Positions 1 through 8,193 of a DNA stretch of 13,588 nt are shown here, one piece after another. Positions within the stretch are counted from its first letter, which is position 1; the number at the start of each line of letters is the position of its first letter. The notes under the pieces are model-generated. The model did no database searches, had not been told where the DNA came from, and saw only the letters and a list, made by a program, of their open reading frames with translations. This DNA is from Phoronis ovalis (Eukaryota > Phoronida > Phoronidae), in contig JAOXYB010037351.1 of the NCBI GenBank assembly GCA_028565635.1, positions 1-13,588 of the forward strand. The letters run 5' to 3'. Made by a program: the position numbers and the translations under genes.

Positions 1-91
1 GTTATATTAATTATGTTATATTAATTATGTTATATTAATTATGTTATATTAATTATGTTATATTAATTATGTTATATTAATTATGTTATAT
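1..91. repeat. 14-bp AT-rich minisatellite, six perfect copies
   Basis: The unit GTTATATTAATTAT is repeated exactly six times (1-84), followed by a decaying partial copy that turns into TA repeats. The array starts at the first base, so it probably continues to the left of the window. Perfect identity between copies suggests recent slippage or unequal exchange. No gene is visible between this repeat and about 240. Confidence 0.97.
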
Positions 92-239
92 ATATAATGT
101 TTCAATTTTTTAAAATTCTATAAACCTTAGTTTTCAATTAGTTATGAAAACGAATGCAAATGAATGGATGTAAAAGGAAATTTTAAAATTAAAGTGTTTT
201 CTTTTTATGTCAATCACTGTACAGTGGGCGTTGTCGTCG

Positions 240-1600
240 ATGTTGTATGTAATATTTTCTTTGTCTCACAATATCAGCTTCATTTTTTGCTCGCTCTTTA
301 TATACAGCTCAGGTTTAATTTTGACCTGAATTATTTCCGGTATGGCCGACTAATGGGCATGTTACTCTGAGAGGGCACATCACATTGCGCCACTTTCCAG
401 AAAGAAAAAAGCATTGACTAGACGATATGAAAGGTGGATTCAAAAAAGCTATAGGTGTGTGGGCGAATTAGGCTAGGGGGGAAATTTAGAATGACCTTGA
501 AACATGGGTCAAATGCTGATTGGAATCTTTGACATTTTTCATTGTGCATAACACTTTTTTTGTCTCAAAATAACTGTTTCACTTTTTATCCAATCAGCTT
601 CATATTTGCTACAGGGTAAATAAAGGACAAAGTACAGGTCAGGTTTAATTTTGAGCTTGATCACTTCCAATATGGCCAACTGGTGGTCATGTTTGTTCCT
701 GAGAGGGCATGTCATGGTACACATATAGCTGCAAAGACGAAGTGATGCTTTGACAATTAGAAAGTGGTTTTAAGAAGACCATAGGTGGGCAGGTGTTATA
801 GAGTGAGTGGTATTTTCATTTGACCTGCTTCAATTTTTATACAATCAGTATCTTATTTGATACAAGGTAAATATAGGTCAAAATACAGGCCAGGTGTAAT
901 TTTGCCCTTGATTACTTCAAATATGGCCAACTGGTTCCCAAAAGGGCACCTATATATAGCTGGAGGCTATAGGGGGGTTTTCGCGAGCAGTGAGCATTGG
1001 GGGTCTGTTAAGTCTGAGCAGCGAGCATTATCTTTGTCTGTTAAGTGTGTGCAGTGAGTATTGTCTTTGGTGACCATTTTTTTTGTTTGTTTTCTAATTT
1101 TCTTTTGTTGACGTTTTTTTTTTAAATTTTTTTCTTGTCAAGTGCGAGCAGCAAGCATTGCCGATTTTTAAGTACGAGCATTGCACCTTGGGGGGGGTAC
1201 CTCATAGCTGCAAAGTTGAAATGCTGCCTGGATGATTCAAAGGTGGTTTTAATGCCATAGGTGGACAGGTGTTGTAGGCTAACTGGTATTTTTAAATTAC
1301 CTTGAATAGTGATTCAACAGTTGATCCAAAAATTATTTATTTCTTTTGTTGTCAACAAAATTGTTTTTGCCTAGATCTTAAAAACTCTGATACACAAAGA
1401 AATCGCTTGCATTCGGAAACTAAATAGAGGTCAAGTTTGAATTTGACTGGGATCACTTCCAACATGGCTGACTGGTGGCCATGTTTATTCATAGATGATA
1501 CCCTGATAACAGTTTAGGTTTTATCGGACCAGTTTCATATTTGGTGAAGCTTAAATATAGATCAAAATACAGGTCCAGTATGATTTTAACCTCCTTCCAG
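240..1600. repeat. degenerate tandem array, upstream block
   Basis: At least four diverged copies of a long repeat lie here. Each carries the landmarks CAATAACTGCTTCAGTTTTT, then AGCTTCATATTTGATACAGG, then AGGTCAAAGTACAGGTCA, then ATTTTGACCT, then TTCCAATATGGCCGACTGG, GGCCATGTTTGTTC, GAGAGGGCA and AAGGTGGATTC. The AGCTTC-type anchors are at about 276, 596 and 847 (spacing 320 and 251), with truncated copies near 1400-1480 and 1525-1600. Copies are mutually diverged and carry indels, so the array is old. It probably sits in the intron before the EcKL exon at 1657. I recognise no known transposon protein in it. Confidence 0.85.
984..1197. repeat. short GAGCAGCGAGCATT repeats inserted in one array copy
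   Basis: A motif close to GAGCAGCGAGCATT followed by TCTGTTAAGT recurs at about 985, 1016, 1048 and 1145, with a further half copy near 1175. The block is bounded by a G6 tract (972-977) and a G8 tract (1190-1197). It lies between two fragments of the larger tandem repeat: a TATATAGCTG-like piece on the left and CATAGCTGCAAAG on the right. It therefore looks like an insertion of about 230 bp into one monomer. No coding content is evident. Confidence 0.6.
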
Positions 1601-1656
1601 CAATATTGGTTCCAGAGACAGTACACTCAAGGTACAACTATATGTTTTGTTTTTAG

Positions 1657-2210
1657 GTGAAAACTATGCATCAATTGTTTTGCGAGTAACTGTAATCTGC
1701 CAGGAAGGAAACAAAGAAAGAATGCATCACCTCATTGTTAAACTCTTGCCTGATAACGAATATCTTAAAAAACTTATTCGTTCCTTGAAATATGTTGACA
1801 AAGAAATCATGGCTTATAAAGATCTGTTTCCAACCTTTATTCAATATCAGATAGGCAAAGGATTGGAGCCAATACGTCCTTCAGTTCCTAGTTTCTATCA
1901 CGGCGTTCTAAACGATGAGCAAGCAATTATTGCTCTTCAAGACATCTCTCGAGAAGGTTACAAAATGGCTGATAGACAAAAAGGGTTTGATTATGAACAT
2001 TGCAAGATAGTTATGAAAGAATTAGCAAATTTTCATGCTTTATCTTATGCAATGAAAAATGGAAATGTTGCAAATTTAAAAGAGAAGTTTGATTTGGCAT
2101 GTACGAATGTTATATATTCCGATGAAAGCCGATCTCTCTTGGAACCAATGTTTCAAAATGGCATCAAAACAGCAGCAGATATGATAAATGCAGCGGGTGC
2201 TGATGAAAAG
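1657..2210 (+). CDS. EcKL exon with the kinase N-lobe
   Basis: The acceptor is TATGTTTTGTTTTTAG ending at 1656. The exon begins with two bases of a split glycine codon (phase 1) and runs open for 184 further codons to AAG|GTAACT at 2210/2211 (phase 0). It encodes GENYAS, the VKLLPDN strand, the Glu helix, the ALQDIS hinge region and LANFHALSYAM. Reading past 2210 soon reaches a stop, which supports the donor. This donor (GTAACT) is weaker than several GTAAGT sites in the repeat array downstream. The exon is an island between two blocks of the same tandem repeat. Confidence 0.88.
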
Positions 2211-5200
2211 GTAACTATAAGTTTTTATAACCATCCACACTTTTGACAAATAATAACTTTTATGCCCATCGCACCTAGTGCATGGGCATATAGTCATAAA
2301 TAGGTGTTGTCCGTAACATTTTCTTTTTGAAGCGATAACAGCTTCAGTTTTTACCAGATCAGCTTCATATTTGGTACAGAGTAAACACAGGTCAAATTGA
2401 AGGTTGTTCATAATTTTGACCTTGGTCACTTCCAATATGGCCTACTGGTGGCCATGTTTTTTCCTGAGAGGGCATGTTACTTTGCATGAGTTGCAGGAAA
2501 GACAAAACATTGACTGGACGATTCGAAGGTGGATTCATGAAGGCCATAGGCTAGTGGGTGTAATAGGCTAGGTGACATTTTAGAATGACCTTGAAAAGTG
2601 AGTCAAATGACGATAACTGCTTGAGTTTTTATTCAATCAGCCTCATATTCGACACGGTAAATACAGGTCAAAGTACAGGTCTTGTAAATTTTTGACCTGG
2701 AACACTTCCAAGATGGGCAACTGGCAGCCATGTTTGTTCCCGAGAAGGCATACCTTAAAGACAAAGTGTTGACTAAATGATATAAAGGTGGATTCACCAA
2801 GGCTATAGGCTGGTGGGTGTAATAAGCTAGGTGATATTTTAAAATGACCTTAAAAAGTGGGTCAAATACCAATCCGAATCTTCGACATTTTTGGCGTGTG
2901 ACACAGCTTCATATTCGATATAGGGTACAGGTCAAAGTGCAGGTTATGTAGAACTTTGACCCAGATTGCTTCCAATATGGCCGACTGATGGCCATATTTG
3001 TTCTCGAAATTGTACATCACAATAACAGCTTCAGTTTTTATCTAATTAACTTCATATTCGATGCAATGTAAATATAGTTCAGAGTGCAAGTCAGATGTAA
3101 TTTTGACCCAGATTACATGCAATATGGTCGACTGGATGATTTGAAGGTGGATTCATGAAGGCCATAGGCTGGTGGATGTAATAGGCTAGGTGACATTTTA
3201 GAATGACCTTGAAAATTGGGTCAAACAGCGATTTTAATCTTCAACATTTTTCGTTGTGTGTAACACTTTCTTTGTCTCGCAATAACTACTTGAATTTTTA
3301 TTCGATCAACTTCGTATTTGACACAGGGAAAATACAGGTCAAAGTACAAATCTAGTAAATCAGTTCCCAGATGGCCGACTGGTAGCCATGTTTGTTCGTG
3401 AGAAGGCATATTACATTGTGCCACATACTATAAAGACTAAACATTGACTAGACTATTCAAAGGTGGATTCAAAAGAAGGCTATAGGTTGGTGGGTGCAAT
3501 AGGCTAGGTGATGTTTTGTAATGATCGTGAAAAGTGGGTCAAATGCCGATCTGAATCGACATATTTTGCGTGTGACAATTTCTTTGTTTCCCAAATAACT
3601 GCTTCAGTTTTTATCTGATCAGCTTCACATTCGATATAGGGTAAGTACAGGTCAAAGTGCAGGTTATGTAGAATTTTGACCCAGATTGCTTGCAATATGG
3701 CTGACCGACAGCCATGTTTGTTCTTGAAATTGTATGTCACAATAACAACTTCAGTTTTTATCTGATCAACTTCATATTCGATACGATGTAAGTATAGGTA
3801 AGAGTGCATGTCAGATGTAATTTTGACCTGACTGGTGACCCTGTTTGTTACTGAGAGGGCACATCACGTTGCATCGCATACCAGAAAGATGAAGCATTAA
3901 CTGGACGGTTTGAAGGTGGATTCAAGAAGGCCATAGGTTGGTTGGTGTAATAGGCTATGTGACATTGCAAAATAACCTTGAGAAGTAAGTTAAGTCTTCG
4001 ACGTTTTGCGTGTAACGGTTTCTTAGTCTTGCAATAACTGCTTCCGACTGGCGGCCATGTTTGTTTCTAAGGGGGGGAACATCACCTTGCATCAGTTGTG
4101 GGAAAGAGGAATCATCAAATGGTCAATTCAAAGGTGGATTCACCAAGCCTATAGGCTGGTGGATGTAACGGGCTAGGTGGCATTTTAGAATGACCTTGAA
4201 AGGTGTGTCAAATGCCAATCTGAATCTTTGACATTTTTCGCTGTGTAACACATTGTTTGTCTCACTGAATAACACAAATGTCGGTCCGAATCTTCGACAT
4301 TTTTTGCATTTGACACTTTCTTTGTTTCACTAACTGCTTCAGTTTTTATCCGATGAGCTTCATATTCGATAGAGGGTAAGTACAGGTCAAAGTACAGGTC
4401 AGGTATAATTTTGACCTAGTTTATTTCCAATTTGGCTGACTAACAGCCATGTTTGTTCTCAGAATTGTAAGTCACAAGAACATCTTCTGATCAGCTTCAT
4501 ATTTGATACAGGGTTAGTATAGGTTAAAGTGTATGACATATTTAATTTTAACTCACACCAGCAATAACAGCTTCAGTTTTTATCCGATGAGCTTCATATT
4601 TAGTACAGAGTAAGTACAGGTCGCAGTACAGGCTACTTATAATTATGACGGAGTATTGATACTGAGAGGGCACGTCACTTTGCATTGCATACCAGAAAGA
4701 TGAAGCGTTGCCTAGACGATTTGAAGGTAGATTCAAGAAGTTGTCGGGCGTAATAAGCTAGATGACATTTTAAAATGACCTTGAGAAACGGTTCATATGC
4801 CAATCCAAATCTTTGACATATTGTGCGTAATAGTTTCTGCTTACTGAAACTCCTTCAATTGTTATCCGATTAGCTTCATATATGTTACGGGGTAAATACA
4901 GGTCACCATGCAGGTCAGTTCCAAAATGGCCAGTTGGTGGCCAAGTTTGTTCCCAAGAGGGCATGTCAGGTTCCGCCACATACCAGAATGAACCAGCACT
5001 AACAAGACTATTCAAAGGTGGATTTATGAAGAACAAAAGGTGGTTGGGTGTGTTAAGCTAGGTAGCATTTTAGAATGACATTGAAAAGTGTATTAAATGA
5101 TGATCCAAATCTTCAACATTTATTGTATATGATACTTCGCTTTACATATATAAGATTTAAAGCAACTACTTCAAAAAGTGACTACCCACCGGGCCTGTAG

Positions 5201-6178
5201 ATCACATACAACCTAGAACATGATCTGATTTTAGGGATGAGATGGGCATCTGACATTGCAAATGTCTTGTTGGAGGAAGACGTCCTGTTAACTCCTAAGG
5301 CACTGGTTAATTCTGCTCATGGAGGCACTGTCATGGGTTTGAAACTCAATGGTGGTTTGAAACTTGGTATTTTTTGATAGATTTCTCCATTCATTTGCAT
5401 AGGAAATTCATAATATAGGAAAGCCCATCATTGGATCACTGTCAGTAGTATATTTGTTGACTCTGGATCCGTCGCCACAGGTTCTTTTGAAATTTCTAAC
5501 TCTCTATAATTTATCTCCACTTAGTTTGCAATATACGTACTACATAATATATAAATCTCAAAATATTTGTATCTTCCATTTTAGGCTACGGAACATTTGA
5601 AGAAATTGCTAAAGCTAGACATTTTTAGCACTGTGCAAGATATTCTCATGCCCGAAGAACCATATTCTGTAATATGCCATGGAGATGCTTGGTGCAACAA
5701 CATGATGTTCAAGTATGGTAATGGAGATGACAGTGCACCAACTGACATGAAATTATTGGATTTTCAAATTGTCCGTTACTCCCTTCCTACTACTGATTTA
5801 GCATTCTTTTTCTTTACCAGTACAACTAGATCTTTTAGGAAAACACATTTGAATGATCTTTTACAGTTGTATCACAAATCATTCATTGATACTCTACATC
5901 ATGTAAATGTTAATATTCCAGATTTCAGTTTTGAAATGTTAACGAGTATGTTTAAAAAAACCATGTTGTTTGGTGTAATTTGTGGTTGTTGTTTGCTGCC
6001 TGCCATCTTGGTTAAACCAGCAGACATTCCAGATACAAGTGATCATCAAACAGAAGAAGATTTCCACAACATGATGAAAGATATTTCACAAAATGTTCTT
6101 ACTGGTAGCAGCAAGATACTGGTACACGAACGTCTTGTAGGTGCAATCCAAGATGCAGGAGATGCAGGAATGTTGTAA
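1657..6178 (+). CDS. EcKL/CHK-like kinase (ecdysteroid kinase-like family), 5' end missing
   Basis: Two visible coding exons, 1657-2210 and 5585-6178, join in phase to give 382 residues ending at a TAA. Family members are usually about 400-430 residues, so only some 35-45 N-terminal residues are missing, in an exon to the left. In joined numbering: GENYAS glycine-rich start (1-6), likely ATP-binding Lys29 in HLIVKLLPD, likely paired Glu50 in VDKEIMAY, family motif HALS (127-130), Brenner-type HGDAWCNN with catalytic Asp219 and Asn224, and LLDFQ with metal-binding Asp244. All expected kinase residues are present, so it is probably active. The family includes insect ecdysteroid 22-kinase and many members suspected of phosphorylating small hydroxylated molecules in detoxification; the substrate cannot be read here. 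No signal peptide or membrane segment is expected, so it is probably cytosolic. It converges with the minus-strand gene. Confidence 0.88.
2261..2290. repeat. 30-nt hairpin at the start of the intron
   Basis: TATGCCCAT is followed by CGCACCTAGTGC and then ATGGGCATA. The outer 9-bp arms match perfectly, and the stem continues as GCAC/GTGC across one bulged C, giving about 13 pairs around a three-base loop. It lies 50 bases downstream of the EcKL donor, just where the tandem repeat resumes. Its role is unknown. Confidence 0.7.
2291..5135. repeat. degenerate tandem array, intronic block with higher-order structure
   Basis: About eleven full or partial copies of the same repeat as in 240-1600. 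The AGCTTC-type anchors are near 2361, 2639, 2905, 3048, 3308, 3621, 3768, 4040 (degenerate), 4356, 4493, 4590 and 4872. Full monomers are about 260-315 bp; short units of about 140 bp share one internal deletion junction (GAAATTGTA..TCACAATAAC). The short-long-long pattern recurs at 2905, 3621 and 4356, giving a higher-order unit of 716-735 bp. The array fills most of the intron between the two EcKL exons. The minus strand has several stretches free of stops, but the open frame changes between copies, so I do not call genes here. Confidence 0.88.
5201..5377 (+). other. short open frame in the intron, possibly a retroelement relic
   Basis: A 58-codon frame without stops, from just after TAG (5198-5200) to TGA (5375-5377), contains HDLILGMRWASDIANVLLEE. 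The HDLILGM part recalls the ILGMDW stretch near the end of retrotransposon aspartic proteases, but the rest does not match anything I recognise and the protease active-site motif is absent. It lies between the tandem array and the final EcKL exon. It has no fitting splice context and is not needed for EcKL continuity. Chance is a real alternative. Confidence 0.25.
5585..6178 (+). CDS. EcKL terminal exon with the catalytic motif
   Basis: The acceptor is ATCTTCCATTTTAG ending at 5584. The exon starts in phase 0 with ATEHLKKLLKLDIF and continues for 197 codons to TAA at 6176-6178. It carries CHGDAWCNNMMFKY and KLLDFQIVRYSLPTTDLAFF, both diagnostic of the EcKL/DUF1679-type family, then the helical C-lobe with DLLQLYHKSF. 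Phase and content both fit a direct join to the exon ending at 2210, so no intermediate exon needs to be postulated. Confidence 0.92.
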   Translation, partial: ATEHLKKLLKLDIFSTVQDILMPEEPYSVICHGDAWCNNMMFKYGNGDDSAPTDMKLLDFQIVRYSLPTTDLAFFFFTSTTRSFRKTHLNDLLQLYHKSFIDTLHHVNVNIPDFSFEMLTSMFKKTMLFGVICGCCLLPAILVKPADIPDTSDHQTEEDFHNMMKDISQNVLTGSSKILVHERLVGAIQDAGDAGML

Positions 6179-6318
6179 TTTACCTTTAATGGGATCGTAA
6201 TCATATATGAATTTTATATTGAATGAATACTATGTACTTAACAATCATCAAACGTGTCCTTGGATAACTTCTAAAACTGGGCATGTATATTAATAATTTT
6301 ACTTGTTTTTGTTCAGTC

Positions 6319-6355
6319 AATAAATGAGGATATTATCCAGTATTTTTGCAATAAA
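6319..6355 (+). promoter_or_regulatory. EcKL polyadenylation signals
   Basis: Two AATAAA hexamers, at 6319-6324 and 6350-6355, lie 141-172 bases after the EcKL stop, a normal distance for a short 3' UTR. The transcript probably ends near 6340-6380. Confidence 0.6.
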
Positions 6356-6379
6356 AACTGAAGTTGCTGCAGAACTTAC

Positions 6380-7500
6380 ATTGGCCATTTAGAGGTTGTG
6401 TTGTATAAAACAAGATTTTATACTATTTCATGAATAAGTACACCAGAAACAATAGATAAGCAGAATTTTCTTGGAAATATGTTAAATGTAGAATAGAAAT
6501 TTAGTTATTTTGTAATTTTTTATAAACCTAGCAAACCACATGTCACTAAGTTCTCATGGAATATTCCTGAAAGAAACTACATACACTCTGTTAGATTTAG
6601 GTCTACAGTCTACATGGCTGAAAATTAATAAGTTTTTCAGTATCCAATCTAATATTCTTTATTCTTGTCAGATTTTTTGACAGATGCTTTTGTTTACCCT
6701 CTGCTCTCGTGAAAATATCTGTCTGGACATCAAAGTTTTTAGACAAAATTAAAAAATCAAACAGAGTAAGTAAGTAAGTACAGAAAGATGACTAGCTCAT
6801 GAGATTAGTGTATAATATAATGGAAAACATTGCAGTATTTACCATTATTATTCTTTAAATAGAAAATAGGATCATCATTATGCTAATTACCAGAGTCACG
6901 GTAAATATTTTTTATTTTTGATTAACTGATGAATGAACTATAGTACATGTCACAGTCTTTTGAACCTCGTATCTCATCGTTGTAGAGAAAAATTATTACC
7001 CGTATATTTCAGTAAAGCCAAAGTGAAAAAGAAATATTTACCATTCAAAATTTGTGACAACGAATTTTCTAATGAGAGCATTTTCTAAAAAACGTATTTT
7101 TTGAAACTCCATGTTAAATAACCACCTGAATTATTTGTGACAATACGCCACCTACATTCAGTACATTTGGACTTGTGTTGTTTTCTTAAACAGCTTAACT
7201 AACATATGAACTGGGCGATTAGCAGACACCTACAGGATACATGACTGAACTGTTTGGAGGGCTATTGGGCAGTGAACAATAGAACTGCTATAATGTAACA
7301 TAAAAGTAATGAGGTGATTTGATAATTTATTCGTGCGAAAGGGACAATATCATTTAGCTGTGAGGTTTGATTTACAGCTGGTTTAAATTTTACATGATCC
7401 CTAAACACTTTTTGTAGTTTAAAAAATAAATGATATCCTTTCTAGTCTTCTTTGGTGTATCAATTGGCTGTGTGATAATAAGGCTCGCTTAACTTTGGAA
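6380..7500. other. convergent intergenic spacer, no gene seen
   Basis: This AT-rich stretch lies between the 3' ends of the two convergent genes. I see no open frame with family resemblance, no tRNA-like cloverleaf and no copy of the large tandem repeat. The only low-complexity element is a short GTAA repeat at 6766-6780. Confidence 0.6.
6766..6780. repeat. short GTAA microsatellite
   Basis: Four near-complete copies of GTAA in the convergent spacer; a minor slippage repeat. Confidence 0.8.
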
Positions 7501-7534
7501 ATTATCCCCGAACAAAAAGCGGCTCTAACCCTAA

Positions 7535-7540
7535 TTTATT
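7535..7540 (-). promoter_or_regulatory. candidate polyadenylation signal of the minus-strand gene
   Basis: TTTATT on the plus strand reads AATAAA on the minus strand, about 380 bases after the minus-gene stop at 7922. A second candidate is at 7326-7331. Either would place the 3' end within the spacer, without overlap with EcKL. Confidence 0.4.
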
Positions 7541-7921
7541 TTAGTCCAAATGAATAAAATGTAGGTGCCGCACTGTCACACATATATTTTGGACCATGAT
7601 TTAACATAAGATTTCAAAACATTAGTTACAAAAAAATTCTATTACTAGAAAATTCAAAAATCCACAAATTTAGAATGTTAAACATTCCGTTTTCACTTTG
7701 GTTCTACTACAATATACTGGTAATAATTCTTCTCAGCAGTAGGTTATCAGATATGTGGTTCAAAAAACTGTGACATATACTTTCTAAGAGAAAATGAACG
7801 TTTCGAAGTTCAGTTGTAGTCGAACTGAATAATACCCAGATTATATGTATGCTTTTAGTTTATAAGAATATACAACTTTTTAGAGATAAAAAATAACTTC
7901 AATTTTTGCACCTGTTCAAAG

Positions 7922-8193
7922 TCAATGTTCTTCAAAATATGCAGATATTGCCTTGCCAATGTCCATGTTTGATCTTTGTATGTAAAATCTTGCTACTCCA
8001 ACATTTTCCGTATTAGTAATCTCCATAAAACTCACGATTAGACTACTCAGCACTTGTTCTACGCAATTGTCTTCATTATCACCAGAGGGTATTTCGTCAC
8101 AAGTCTCCTTATTGCCACCAGAAGGCATTTCTTGCTTCATTACTTGGTTTAAAGATTGGGTACTACATGGTGTTACCTGATTTGGTTTTTGAC
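7922..8193 (-). CDS. terminal exon, UBA-like domain
   Basis: The acceptor (minus strand) is GGTATTTTCCATTTAAG ending at 8194. Two bases complete a Ser codon split with the previous exon, then 89 codons run to TGA at 7922-7924. The first half is polar and contains two similar pieces, EMPSGGNKETCDEIPSGDNE. The last 47 residues form the UBA-like domain. An alternative acceptor at 8143-8144 also keeps the frame, but has a poor pyrimidine tract and would lose 17 codons that are cleanly open. Confidence 0.75.

Noticed and set aside
1-91. CRISPR-like regular repeats
   Set aside because: The 14-bp units are directly adjacent with no spacers, and the context is eukaryotic; this is a minisatellite.
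164-1057. Plus-strand open frames at 164-370 and 857-1057 as a first EcKL exon
   Set aside because: Both are largely repeat sequence, lack the expected N-terminal family content and do not end in a phase-1 donor after a G. The first exon is probably to the left of the window.
2076-2435. 119-codon minus-strand frame
   Set aside because: It is a shadow opposite the EcKL exon that runs on into repeat sequence.
539-5036. Several minus-strand open frames of 60-120 codons sharing a YEADRIKTEAVIA-like peptide
   Set aside because: They are translations of the tandem repeat. The open frame differs from copy to copy, starts are not conserved, and indels shift frames freely, as in non-coding satellite.
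8138-8142. Start codon at 8140, or an acceptor at 8143-8144, for the last exon of the minus gene
   Set aside because: The open frame continues upstream to a better acceptor at 8194-8195 that also matches the phase of the previous exon, so the ATG is internal.
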